Shown here: positions 7,503-15,451 of the stretch, in pieces
Layout: every line of letters begins with the position of its first letter
Numbering within the stretch: position 1 is the stretch's first letter
From: Paenibacillus phytohabitans
GTDB taxonomy: Bacteria > Bacillota > Bacilli > Paenibacillales > Paenibacillaceae
Length of the DNA: 33,060 bases
Direction of reading: 5' to 3'
Assembly: GCF_013141775.1 (NCBI RefSeq)
Contig: NZ_WHOB01000074.1
Span: forward strand, 1-33,060
The notes under the pieces: model-generated
What the model saw: only the letters and a program-made list of their open reading frames with translations
The model's database searches: none
Told to the model about the DNA's origin: nothing
Made by a program: the position numbers and the translations under genes

Positions 7503-7519
7503 TTATCCTCTAAGGATAA
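7503..7519. promoter_or_regulatory. Small palindrome upstream of the CHAD gene
   Basis: TTATCC-TCTAA-GGATAA is a perfect 6-5-6 dyad about 70 bases before the CHAD start, within the 287-base divergent spacer. It could be an operator. No convincing promoter is tied to it. Confidence 0.3.
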
Positions 7520-7720
7520 CGGGTTCCAGCCGCCATTTCAAATACAGAGTTTATAGGCTCCAGGCTTCGCGGCCAGTGTGCAGATCGGTTACAATAGGAC
7601 TAATTAAGAAAGTGTAATTACAACACAGCGGAATACGCAGCGTGACTTGCGGGATCAGGGCGGTGCCCGGCCTGCCGTATCCGGGAAAGAGGTAGTCAGT
7701 GGGACTCGCAGGCAATCCGA

Positions 7721-8617
7721 ATGAGAAGTGAACCTTATAATGTGCTGGAAAATGGAGTGGCGGGCAGGCTGCCTGAAGAGATGGTGCTCTTCACGCATTT
7801 GAGCGGGGAAGCGGAGGAAACGGAATCCGGGCAGGATATGCTGATTCCGTTTGCCTTCGAGGAAATGCTGTGCCGGGATGTCGGAGCCGGACAGGTTCCG
7901 CCGGTACTGCACCTCTGGAGCCACCCGGGCGGTGTGGCGCTGGGGCTGCGGGACAGCAGGCTGCCCCGTGCAGGGGCGGCGATGCAGGCGCTTGAGGAGC
8001 AGGGAATCCGCACGGCGGTCCGGCATTCAGGCGGCGCTGCAGTGCCGCTGGATGCCGGGATCGTGAACGTGTCCCTGCTGCTGCCCAAAAGTCCGGGCAA
8101 ACTGGACTTTCACGATGATTTCCGGCTGCTGGCTTCGCTGATTGCCGAAGCCGTAGCTGTGAGCCATCCGCAGGCGGCGGCGCTGATCCGTGCCGAAGAA
8201 GTCACCGGGTCGTATTGCCCCGGTGACTTCGATCTGGCCATCGGCGGCCGCAAGTTCTGCGGCATCGCCCAGCGGAGACAGAGCAACGCGTACTTCGTCC
8301 ACGCGTTTGTTGTCGTGTCCGGCTCCGGGCTTGCGCGCGGAGAACTCATCCGCAGCTTCTATGCAGAGGCAGCGGACGGGGACGAATCGCTGGATTATCC
8401 CCGCGTGCGTCCGGATACGATCGCCGCGCTCGGGGAGCTTGGCGGCCTTGACTCGGCCGCAGTCTTCACGGCAGGCATCCGGCAGGCGGCTGCCCGCCGG
8501 GGCACCCTGCTGAAGCCGGCGGACCGCCTGCAGCAGGAGACCGGCTTCAGCCTGCAGTACGGCGATCCGCGTGTACTGGAGGCGGCGCGTGTGCTGCGGG
8601 AGAGGTATGCGCGCTGA
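7721..8617 (+). CDS. lipL: Octanoyl-[GcvH]:protein N-octanoyltransferase
   Basis: This 298-residue protein of the lipoate/biotin ligase fold carries LipL signatures: SHPGGVALGLRDSRLP (67-82), VRHSGGAAVPLDAGIVNVSL (100-119) and GSYCPGDFDLAIGGRKF with the acyl-carrying cysteine at 166 and lysine at 178. LipL moves octanoyl groups from GcvH to the E2 subunits of 2-oxoacid dehydrogenases, a lipoate assembly step found in Bacilli. The frame's only upstream start is the ATG at 7721; its ribosome site is poor, so expression may be low or the leader unusual. The gene is GC-rich compared with its flanks. It ends at a terminator beyond a short repeat. Confidence 0.9.
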   Translation: MRSEPYNVLENGVAGRLPEEMVLFTHLSGEAEETESGQDMLIPFAFEEMLCRDVGAGQVPPVLHLWSHPGGVALGLRDSRLPRAGAAMQALEEQGIRTAVRHSGGAAVPLDAGIVNVSLLLPKSPGKLDFHDDFRLLASLIAEAVAVSHPQAAALIRAEEVTGSYCPGDFDLAIGGRKFCGIAQRRQSNAYFVHAFVVVSGSGLARGELIRSFYAEAADGDESLDYPRVRPDTIAALGELGGLDSAAVFTAGIRQAAARRGTLLKPADRLQQETGFSLQYGDPRVLEAARVLRERYAR

Positions 8618-8677
8618 AGCAAGCGTGCTATGTAACGGGAGTCATGGAGAGCGTGGAGAGCGGGCGGTCATTGAAGA

Positions 8678-8750
8678 GTGCAGGCAGGTGCCTACGAGAA
8701 GGGTGCAGGCAGGTGCACACGAGAAGGGTGCAGGTTAATGCAGACGAGTG
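8678..8750 (+). repeat. Short 25-bp tandem repeat after lipL
   Basis: Units starting GTGCAGGCAGGTGC and ending ACGAGAAGG begin at 8678, 8703 and 8728. A shortened fourth start at 8748 forms the 5' arm of the terminator stem. The third unit is diverged. There is no coding signal. Confidence 0.7.
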
Positions 8751-8778
8751 CAGGCGAGCTAAATTCGCCTGTGCTTTT
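8751..8778 (+). terminator. Terminator after lipL
   Basis: CAGGCGA (8751-8757) pairs perfectly with TCGCCTG (8765-8771) over a seven-base loop, followed by five T at 8774-8778. Confidence 0.8.
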
Positions 8779-8789
8779 TGCTGTTTGGG

Positions 8790-9440
8790 GGAGATAGAGG
8801 GAAAAATCCCTTTAAATTGGTTGGTGGGAGGACATTTGGAGGTGGATAGAGGGAAAAATCCCTTTAAGTTGGTGGTGGGAGGGCATTTGGAGGTGGATAA
8901 AGGGAAAAATCCCTTTAAGTTGGCGGTGGGAGGACATTTAGAGGTAGATAGAGGGAAAAATCCCTTTAAATTAGTTAGTGGGAGGGGATTTGGAGGTAGA
9001 TAGAGGGAAAAATCCCTTTAAGTTGGTTGGTGGGAGGACATTTGGAGGTAGATAGAGGGAAAAATCCCTTTAAATTGGTTGGTGGGAGGACATTTGGAGG
9101 TAGATAGAGGGAAAAATCCCTTTAAATTGGTTGGTGGGAGGACATTTGGAGGTAGATAGAGGGAAAAATTCCTTTAAGTTGGTTGGTGGGAGGGTATTTA
9201 GAGGTAGATAGAGGGAAAAATCCCTTTAAGTTGGCGGTGGGAGGACATTTGGAGGTAGATAGAGGGAAAAATCCCTTTAAGTTGGTGGTGGGACGACATT
9301 TGGAGGTAGATAGAGGGAAAAATCCCTTTAAATTAGTTAGTGGGAGGGGATTTGGCGGAAATGAGGGGCAGAAGTGCCCCTGAATTGGAGGGAAGCGGGC
9401 ATTTGGCGGAAATGAGGGGCAGAAGTGCCCCTGAATCCCG
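8790..9440. repeat. Tandem array of 13 hairpin modules (about 51-52 bp each)
   Basis: Eleven units contain the hairpin AGGGAAAAATCCCT followed by TTAA and a G-rich spacer with GTGGGAGG, ATTTGGAGG and TAGATAG. Hairpin starts are 8798, 8850, 8901, 8952, 9004, 9056, 9108, 9160, 9212, 9263 and 9314. Two final units, at 9364 and 9415, carry a different hairpin, AGGGGCAGAAGTGCCCCT, in the same frame of spacer. Period lengths of 50, 51 and 52 break any reading frame, so it is not a protein repeat. It fills the space between the convergent lipL and mtnU genes. The function is unknown. Confidence 0.92.
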
Positions 9441-9462
9441 GGGGAGGGCGTGTTACCCGCCC

Positions 9463-10242
9463 CTACCTGTACAGCTCCGGACGCCGGTCGGAGAAGACCG
9501 GAATCTGCCCGCGCACTTCCCGCACCCTGGCGAGGTCAATCTCGCCGCTGAGAATCTCTTCGCTGCCGGAAGCCTCGCTCACAATCTCTCCCCAAGGGTC
9601 AATAATCATCGAATGGCCGCCAAAGATGTTGGCCGGATCAGAACCGGAGCGGTTGCAGGCCACCACGTAGCACTGGTTCTCAATCGCCCGGCTGATCAGC
9701 AGGGCCCGCCAGTGGGATAAGCGGGGCAGCGGCCACTCTGCGCTGATGAACAGCACTTCAGCGCCCTCCGCCATATGAACCCGCACCCATTCGGGGAAGC
9801 GGATGTCATAGCAGATTAATCCGGCGCATAAGGTGCCGTCCAGCTTGAACAGTCCTTTGGCTGACCCGGGCTGGAGGTAGAGATGCTCATCCATCAGCTT
9901 GAACAGATGCAGCTTGCTGTACTGCCCGGCGGGTGCTCCGGTACGGTCGAAGACGAACATGCTATTGGTAACTCCGGTATCCTGCCTCACGGCGACGGAG
10001 CCGGCGACGATATTAATCCCGTATTCCCGGGCCAGACCGGAAATCAGGGCCCCTGCAGTGCGGCCCCCGTGATCTGCGATCTCATCCAGCCGGGTCAGAT
10101 CGTAGCCGGTCGTCCATAATTCGGGAAGGATTATGCAGTCCGGGTTGCCGGCGGCGGCTTCGCGAATTTTGCGTTCTGCCGCAGCATAATTCACCTCCGG
10201 ATTGCCAAATGCTATATCGAGCTGAATGAGGGCTATTTTCAT
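9463..10242 (-). CDS. mtnU: Nitrilase-superfamily omega-amidase
   Basis: The protein has 259 residues with the C-N hydrolase triad E41 (LPELW), K110 (YSKLHLF) and C144 (ICYDIRFPE), plus the typical NRSGSDPANIFGGHSMIIDPWGE block. It resembles B. subtilis YkrU/MtnU, an omega-amidase that hydrolyses alpha-ketoglutaramate formed when glutamine donates its amino group in methionine salvage. The mtnE-type transaminase downstream of the neighbouring cassette supports that reading, and in B. subtilis the two genes are adjacent. Other C-N hydrolases such as YafV-type enzymes are alternatives. The ATG follows GAGGAG. It shares a divergent spacer with the MarR gene. Confidence 0.85.
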   Translation of the reverse strand: MKIALIQLDIAFGNPEVNYAAAERKIREAAAGNPDCIILPELWTTGYDLTRLDEIADHGGRTAGALISGLAREYGINIVAGSVAVRQDTGVTNSMFVFDRTGAPAGQYSKLHLFKLMDEHLYLQPGSAKGLFKLDGTLCAGLICYDIRFPEWVRVHMAEGAEVLFISAEWPLPRLSHWRALLISRAIENQCYVVACNRSGSDPANIFGGHSMIIDPWGEIVSEASGSEEILSGEIDLARVREVRGQIPVFSDRRPELYR

Positions 10243-10270
10243 ACGGGCAAACTCCTCTTTAATTTTATTA

Positions 10271-10300
10271 GTTGACGGGTCAACGATTCCGGTGTAAAGT
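10271..10300 (+). promoter_or_regulatory. MarR promoter with overlapping operator
   Basis: TTGACG (10272-10277) and TAAAGT (10295-10300) are 17 bases apart. The -35 lies inside the dyad GTTGAC-GG-GTCAAC (10271-10284), a form common for MarR-family sites in Bacilli. Repressor bound here would block this promoter and could also affect mtnU on the other strand. Confidence 0.75.
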
Positions 10301-10351
10301 AAGGTTTGTCAAAAAGGTTTTGCACAATATATTTGCGTAAGGGGGTTAATT

Positions 10352-10780
10352 TTGACAGAACATCTGCCCGATGAAGATACAATCTTTGAGCTGCTGCAGG
10401 CACTGCATAAGGGAATCAGCCCGAAATTCGAGCGCTGTGCGGGCATTACACCCACCCGGTTCCGCCTTCTCCAGGAATTGTTTCGAGTCTCCGAGATCAG
10501 CCAGATTTCGCTGCAAAAGACACTCGATATCGATGCCGCAGCGGTCACCCGCCACTTGAGAGGACTTGAAGACAGCGGAATGATTGCCCGCCGGAATAAT
10601 CCTGCCGATAACAGGGTCACACTCGTCTCCCTGACCGATCACGGCCGGGATCATATTAATTCCTACCGGGAAGAGAAGACCCGCTTCATCAGCGAACTGC
10701 TTACCGGGTTCAATGAACAGGAACGCACCGTACTCGCAGAGATGCTTACCCGGCTGCAATATAATATTAATTTACTGTAG
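10352..10780 (+). CDS. MarR family transcriptional regulator
   Basis: The protein has 142 residues starting at a TTG after a GGGGG site. The winged helix contains ISQISLQKTLDIDAAAVTRH, LRGLEDSGMIARR and the wing NPADNRVTLVSLT. One cysteine lies near the N-terminus (FERCAGITPTR, C30). In the OhrR/YodB/MhqR group a cysteine at a similar place senses oxidants or quinones, so redox sensing is possible but unproven. The gene order regulator, nitroreductase, monooxygenase matches electrophile-detoxification operons. A palindromic operator overlaps its own promoter, so it probably represses itself. Confidence 0.9.
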   Translation: MTEHLPDEDTIFELLQALHKGISPKFERCAGITPTRFRLLQELFRVSEISQISLQKTLDIDAAAVTRHLRGLEDSGMIARRNNPADNRVTLVSLTDHGRDHINSYREEKTRFISELLTGFNEQERTVLAEMLTRLQYNINLL

Positions 10781-10819
10781 CCGTCACCTATAATCAAACC
10801 ATAAAGGAGCTTATTATTC

Positions 10820-11455
10820 ATGAACACAACCAGAAACAACGATTTCACAAGCATTATTACAGGACGCCGCTCAATCCGCAAATACGATACCTCCGTCAAA
10901 ATCAGCAAAGAGGAAATGACAGAGATCCTTACTGAAGCAACTCTGGCCCCTTCCTCCGTTAATATGCAGCCTTGGCGTTTCCTTATCATCGAAAGCCAGG
11001 AAGCCAAAGCCAAGCTGGCCACCATTGCCAAATTCAATCAGCTTCAGGTAGAAACCTCCGCAGCAATGATTGCCGTATTCGGTGATCTGAACAACTTCGA
11101 CTATGCTGAAGAAATCTACGGGACTGCAGTAGAACGCGGACTGATGCCTGCTGAGGTAAAAGAAAGACAGCTGACCTCTCTGGGTGCCCACTTCGCGAAG
11201 CTGCCTGCGGACGTGAACAGAGAAACGGTATTGATTGATGCCGGTCTGGTCTCGATGCAATTGATGCTGGCAGCCCGTGCCCATGGCTATGACACGAACG
11301 CGATCGGCGGATTCGAGAAGGATCAGATTGCGGAATTGTTTGATATGGACAAAGAGCGTTATATTCCGGTCATGCTGATATCGATCGGCAAAGCGGTTGA
11401 AGAAGGCTATGCATCCGTCCGTCTGCCGGTTGACACTGTTGCCCAGTGGAAATAA
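10820..11455 (+). CDS. Nitroreductase family FMN oxidoreductase
   Basis: The protein has 211 residues with the family's N-terminal FMN phosphate motif RRSIRKYD (17-24), the APSSVNMQPWRF segment and a C-terminal region ending VMLISIGKAVEEGYASVRLP. It should act as a dimeric flavoenzyme reducing quinones, nitroaromatics or enones with NAD(P)H; the natural substrate is not visible. The ribosome site is AAAGGAG. It lies 39 bases after the MarR gene and 58 bases before the monooxygenase gene, which suggests one operon induced by electrophiles. Confidence 0.92.
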   Translation: MNTTRNNDFTSIITGRRSIRKYDTSVKISKEEMTEILTEATLAPSSVNMQPWRFLIIESQEAKAKLATIAKFNQLQVETSAAMIAVFGDLNNFDYAEEIYGTAVERGLMPAEVKERQLTSLGAHFAKLPADVNRETVLIDAGLVSMQLMLAARAHGYDTNAIGGFEKDQIAELFDMDKERYIPVMLISIGKAVEEGYASVRLPVDTVAQWK

Positions 11456-11513
11456 ATATTGGATAATCCTGGACCATTGAGTTAATATTCAAGAAACTTA
11501 GGAGGAATACTAA

Positions 11514-11810
11514 ATGATTATTATCCACGCATTGCTTCAGGTAAATCCCGCACGTGAGCAGGAGTTCCTTGAAGTCGCGAAGACCCTGGTTGCCGCAACC
11601 CACGAAGAAGAAGGCAACATCTCATATGAATTGTATAAGCATACAGCGGACGGAAATACCTACATCATGGTCGAAATCTGGCGTGACCAGGCGGCTGTAG
11701 CCGCCCATAATACAAGCCCGCACTTCACCGGCTTCGCTGCCAAAGCAGGAGAATTCCTGACTGCACCGCTGGATGTTAAGCTGTATAACGCTGAAGAATT
11801 GAGCAAATAA
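11514..11810 (+). CDS. ABM-domain putative quinol monooxygenase
   Basis: The protein has 98 residues of the antibiotic-biosynthesis-monooxygenase fold (dimeric alpha+beta barrel). Blocks are MIIIHALLQVNPAREQEFLE, THEEEGNISYELYKHTADG, MVEIWRDQAAVAAHNTSPHF and the closing strand. Related YgiN-type proteins act on quinols, while others are cofactor-free oxygenases or structural. The ribosome site is AGGAGG. It follows the nitroreductase and is the last gene of the MarR cassette before mtnE, 27 bases on. Confidence 0.88.
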   Translation: MIIIHALLQVNPAREQEFLEVAKTLVAATHEEEGNISYELYKHTADGNTYIMVEIWRDQAAVAAHNTSPHFTGFAAKAGEFLTAPLDVKLYNAEELSK

Positions 11811-11837
11811 TTCCGGTTTGAAGAGGGGAGCATGCCC

Positions 11838-13025
11838 GTGAATCGTTTTGAACCTTCACAAATGCTGAAATCTCTGCCCAGGCAATTCTTCGCCGCGCTT
11901 GTCGCCAGAGCCGGAGCCGTTGCTGCCGAAGGGCATGACGTAATCAATCTGGGGCAAGGCAATCCGGACATGCCTACACCGGCCCATATCGTGGAGTCCC
12001 TCCAGCTGGCCGCAGTGAACCCTCTGAATCATAAATATCCGCCGTTTCGCGGCCATGTCTACCTCAAGGAAGCCGTGGCCGAGTTCTACCTGCGGGAATA
12101 TGGAGTAGAGCTTGAACCGGAACGCGAGGTCGCCATTCTGTTCGGCGGCAAGACCGGTCTGGTTGAGGTGGTGCAGTGTCTGCTCAATCCAGGGGATACG
12201 GCGCTGGTGCCTGATCCCGGTTATCCGGACTATTGGTCGGGGATTGAGCTGGCACGGGCTGTTATGGAGATGATGCCGCTGACGGCGGAACAGGGGTTTT
12301 TGCCCGATTATGGCAGCATCAGCCCGGAGGCCGCAGCGAAGGCGAAGCTGATGTTCCTGAACTATCCGAATAATCCTACGGGAGCTGTGGCGACCGCGGA
12401 TTTCTTCAGGGAAACGGTGCAGTTCGCATCGGATCACAACATTTGTGTGGTGCATGATTTTGCCTACGCCGCCATTGGTTATGAAGGGCAGAGGCCGCTG
12501 AGCTATCTCCAGACTTCGGGTGCGAAGGAGAATGGCATCGAAATCTACACCTTGTCCAAAACCTACAATATGGCCGGCTGGCGCGTCGCGTTCGCCGTAG
12601 GGAATGCCAGCGTGATCGAGAGCCTTAACCTGCTGCAGGATCATATGTATGTCAGCCTGTTCGGCGCGGTGCAGGAGGCAGCCAGAACGGCATTGCTTGG
12701 CCCGCAGGCTCCGGTACAGGCGAATGTGGCCCGCTATGAAGCGCGGCGTAATGTCCTGATTCAGGGTCTGCGCAGCATCGGCTGGGAAGTGGAAGCCCCC
12801 CGCGGCTCCTTCTTCGCCTGGCTCCCGGTTCCTGCAGGCTATACCTCGCAGAGCTTCGCTGACCTGCTGCTTGATGAAGCTCATGTGGTGGTAGCGCCAG
12901 GCATCGGCTTCGGCGCCTATGGCGAAGGATATGTGCGGGTGGGGCTGGTCAGTGAGGAGGCCCGGCTTGCGGAAGCGGTAGAGCGGATTGCCGCGCTGAA
13001 GCTTTTTCAGCCCTCCGGGGTATAG
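11838..13025 (+). CDS. mtnE: Methionine-salvage aminotransferase (class I/II)
   Basis: The protein has 395 residues from a GTG at 11838 that follows GGGGAG at seven bases; the in-frame ATG at 11832 sits against that site. PLP residues are K241 in TLSKTYNMAGWR, D207 in VVHDFAY and Y210. Blocks GHDVINLGQGNPDMPTP, PDPGYPDYWSG and NYPNNPTGA match MtnE/YkrV, which transaminates alpha-keto-gamma-methylthiobutyrate to methionine with glutamine or similar donors. MtnU lies just beyond the MarR cassette. Other PLP transaminases of this fold are possible, but the sequence fits MtnE well. A strong terminator follows. Confidence 0.9.
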   Translation: MNRFEPSQMLKSLPRQFFAALVARAGAVAAEGHDVINLGQGNPDMPTPAHIVESLQLAAVNPLNHKYPPFRGHVYLKEAVAEFYLREYGVELEPEREVAILFGGKTGLVEVVQCLLNPGDTALVPDPGYPDYWSGIELARAVMEMMPLTAEQGFLPDYGSISPEAAAKAKLMFLNYPNNPTGAVATADFFRETVQFASDHNICVVHDFAYAAIGYEGQRPLSYLQTSGAKENGIEIYTLSKTYNMAGWRVAFAVGNASVIESLNLLQDHMYVSLFGAVQEAARTALLGPQAPVQANVARYEARRNVLIQGLRSIGWEVEAPRGSFFAWLPVPAGYTSQSFADLLLDEAHVVVAPGIGFGAYGEGYVRVGLVSEEARLAEAVERIAALKLFQPSGV

Positions 13026-13068
13026 TTCTGTAGCTCTCCTATTAAGCTAGCTAATATACACGCTCACT

Positions 13069-13113
13069 AAGGGGAAACCCCGGCAGTCTTAACGGCTGCC
13101 GGGGTTTCCCCTT
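13069..13113 (+). terminator. Perfect 18-bp hairpin after mtnE
   Basis: Both arms (13069-13086 and 13096-13113) are exact complements, from AAGGGGAAACCCC to its mirror, around a nine-base loop. The T run is only three bases, but the stem is very strong. Confidence 0.8.
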
Positions 13114-13162
13114 TGGCATCCCGCAGCGGGAGGCGGAAGAAAATAATGCTAAGAAGCGGAAC

Positions 13163-13188
13163 GTTTATAAAACAGGCGTGCCGGGTAT
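13163..13188 (+). promoter_or_regulatory. Sigma-B-like promoter before the PLD gene
   Basis: GTTTAT (13163-13168) and GGGTAT (13183-13188) are 14 bases apart, close to the general-stress sigma-B consensus GTTTAA-N13-15-GGGTAT. The related forespore sigma F is an alternative. The start codon is about 80 bases downstream. Confidence 0.45.
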
Positions 13189-13267
13189 CTAAGCTTACCC
13201 TTACACGAGCTGTAACGCGCAGGCGGGACCTGAAGAGAGTGGGGAATGAAAGGGATGAGGGGATCGA

Positions 13268-14896
13268 ATGGGAAATATACATAGGAACAAGCAACTGCCG
13301 CAATTACCTGCAGCGCAGTGGGATGAACGGCTTCGGCAGGATCTCGCGGACTACGTGAATTACCGGATATCCGGCGGCTCTTTAACAACTATTACTAAGA
13401 ACACGGACGCCGCCGATTCTATTATTGAGCCTATTCTGGACAGCGCTGCTGTCCGTGCTTACCGGCAGGCACAGCATGGGGGTGTGATCACCGATGTCCG
13501 GCAGCTGGAGGAGCTTCCCGGATTCAGCCCGGAGCTGCTTGAGCAGCTCGCATCAGCCGTGTCCGGCCTGGATTCCGGCAAGCTTAGAGCGCTGGCGCCG
13601 CAGACTACAAGGCATAACAAGGTCGATCCATATGTGAACGGGCCGCAGTGCCTGGAGATGCTGCTGGAAGAGATCCGCAATGCACAGCGTTATATCCATC
13701 TGTCCGTGATGCTGTTCTTCAATGACCATTCGGGAAAGCTGATCGCCTCGGAGCTGCTTCATGCGCTTCAGCGGGGAGTAGAGGTCCGGATGCTGGTGAA
13801 TTACACCGTCACCGCCTTGGGATACGGAAGCAATCTTGAAGTAGGAAGATTCTCCGAGCTTGCAGCAGTCCTTGAGCAGGCTGGAGCCCGGCTGAAAGAT
13901 ACATTTCATTCCTGCTACGCTGCTGCGGAATGGGCAGTGAAGCGTGAGGAACTGAAGTCTCAGGGCGTCCCTGAGAGTATCCTCTTTCTGCAGGACAAGG
14001 TGCAGGAGGATGTCAAAATTACCGGGCTGAATGTGATCGACCACCGTAAATTTATGGTCATTGACGGAACAACGTCCATTATAGGAAGTCTCAATATCGG
14101 TGACCAGTATACCTTTGCGACGCCTATCCGGGAATCGGCAACTGAACAGATTGACGGTCGCCCGCTTGGGATTCCCTCCAGGGAAGAGGAGTGGCATGAC
14201 GGCTGCTTCCGGATTCAAGGGGAGGCTGCCCGGCCGCTGAATGAGGCTTTTCACGCCAGATGGCTTCTGCTTGGAGGAGATCACTTTGAGGTGGAAGACC
14301 CGTTCTACCACCCTGCGGGAAACTATGAATTCGGCGGGGAAGAATGTACGCTCTTTCTAAGTTTTCCCGGAAATCCGGTGAACTTGATTCAGCAGTATTA
14401 TCTGGATTTGCTTACGTATGCCGCCGAAGAGACTATAATTGTGAATCCTTATCTGATCGACAAGGCTTTCTGGGACCGGCTCGGTGAAGTTGGACCGGAG
14501 TGTTCCTGCCATATCTCGATATGCAATCCGCTTGAGGTCAATGATCATCCTACGAACAAGGCAGCGGTGCGCAGCAATATGTACATTCCTTTCTGCAATG
14601 GGGTGTCCTTCTATGACTACAGCTCTACAGAACGCTTCTCCCACTGGAAAATCACTTATGACCACAGAGCGCGGGCTGTATTCCACGGCTCGTATAATAT
14701 CAACGAACGAAGTGCCTGCCATGATTTCGAAATGGGAATGCTGGTTAAGAGCGAGCCGTTCGCAGACAAGGTGAAACGGATGATTGATTATGATCTTGGG
14801 GTGTCCCGTAAAATCAGCGACAAGCACGAATTCTTCAAACATCCCTGGCTGCATCCCAGCACGTATCTGAACAAGGCGACGCAGAATTACACCTGA
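13268..14896 (+). CDS. Phospholipase-D-like protein with helix-hairpin-helix segment
   Basis: The protein has 542 residues. Residues 73-100 (VITDVRQLEELPGFSPELLEQL) look like a helix-hairpin-helix DNA-contact motif. A PLD fold follows with first motif HRKFMVID (259-266) and then GSLNIG. The second half has HWKITYD (459-465) and then HGSYNINERS. This second motif has three residues between K and D, where the HKD consensus has four. Cardiolipin synthases and PLD nucleases share this fold, and the sequence does not settle which. There is no signal peptide or membrane helix, which fits a cytoplasmic enzyme. The start follows GAGGGG. Confidence 0.85.
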   Translation: MGNIHRNKQLPQLPAAQWDERLRQDLADYVNYRISGGSLTTITKNTDAADSIIEPILDSAAVRAYRQAQHGGVITDVRQLEELPGFSPELLEQLASAVSGLDSGKLRALAPQTTRHNKVDPYVNGPQCLEMLLEEIRNAQRYIHLSVMLFFNDHSGKLIASELLHALQRGVEVRMLVNYTVTALGYGSNLEVGRFSELAAVLEQAGARLKDTFHSCYAAAEWAVKREELKSQGVPESILFLQDKVQEDVKITGLNVIDHRKFMVIDGTTSIIGSLNIGDQYTFATPIRESATEQIDGRPLGIPSREEEWHDGCFRIQGEAARPLNEAFHARWLLLGGDHFEVEDPFYHPAGNYEFGGEECTLFLSFPGNPVNLIQQYYLDLLTYAAEETIIVNPYLIDKAFWDRLGEVGPECSCHISICNPLEVNDHPTNKAAVRSNMYIPFCNGVSFYDYSSTERFSHWKITYDHRARAVFHGSYNINERSACHDFEMGMLVKSEPFADKVKRMIDYDLGVSRKISDKHEFFKHPWLHPSTYLNKATQNYT

Positions 14897-14961
14897 TATG
14901 TCTGCTGGCCCCATGTCATGTATAATGAGCGGTATAACATATGAAGATGGAGCTAATGAGG

Positions 14962-15339
14962 ATGAACATAAACATACTTGGGACAAGCCTGAAGAAGAAT
15001 GAGGTACTCTTCGCATCCGAATTCGGCGAGGGCAGAGGAACCTGGTGCGGTGCCGCTGTGGCTGCCGGGGAGACCTGCGGGGCTGAATTTGAGCTGCCCC
15101 CGCTGTTCATGCGCTGGGTGGATATTGTGCCGGCGCACGGAGGACGTTGTGAGATACGTATGGACGGGAATGTTGTCATATTGACGGGTATTCTGGAGAA
15201 TATAGAGGAAGACGGAACCGGTTATCTGCGGCTTGGCCGCGATGTAATCATGTTCGAGTGTCTGGGTGAACCAATGGCGCTGGGCGGATTCGTGGAGATC
15301 AGGACCGGGGAGATCAAGCTGTACCCTGTCAATCCTTGA
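14962..15339 (+). CDS. Conserved-looking hypothetical protein
   Basis: I do not recognise this family. The ATG at 14962 (125 residues) is the one best spaced from GGAG at 14949; in-frame ATG codons at 14941, 14947 and 14956 are too close to or before it. A TATAAT at 14921-14926 may be its -10, without a good -35. The protein is rich in beta-strand patterns (VVILTGILENIEEDGTGYLRLGRDVIMFE) and has four cysteines, three of them in the first half. No signal peptide or membrane segment is seen. It stands alone between the PLD gene and the ArsR operon. Confidence 0.7.
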   Translation: MNINILGTSLKKNEVLFASEFGEGRGTWCGAAVAAGETCGAEFELPPLFMRWVDIVPAHGGRCEIRMDGNVVILTGILENIEEDGTGYLRLGRDVIMFECLGEPMALGGFVEIRTGEIKLYPVNP

Positions 15340-15413
15340 GCCTGCGGGGCGTATGCCGGACTAACTATTTCCTGCTCCGGCGTAGCCACCTTCGGCTAAA
15401 TGAGCTAAGATAA

Positions 15414-15431
15414 TATACATTAGAAAGTATA
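15414..15431 (+). promoter_or_regulatory. Possible ArsR operator
   Basis: TATAC-N8-GTATA lies 21 bases before the arsR-type start codon, in an AT-rich promoter-like stretch (TAATATACAT). A TAGCC/GGCTA hairpin at 15383-15398 lies just upstream. Confidence 0.4.
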
Positions 15432-15451
15432 GCAAGAGGAGCAGAAGTCCC

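Noticed and set aside
8644..9383. Plus-strand frames encoding a repeated GKNPFKL-type peptide
   Set aside because: They exist only where successive units are 51 bases; 52-base units shift the frame. There is no ribosome site, and the hairpin, not the peptide, is what is kept.
8790..9440. CRISPR array
   Set aside because: Units are contiguous near-copies without unique spacers and no cas gene is near.
14357..15016. 219-residue minus-strand frame
   Set aside because: It is antisense to the PLD gene, whose motifs are clear; no family pattern or ribosome site supports it.
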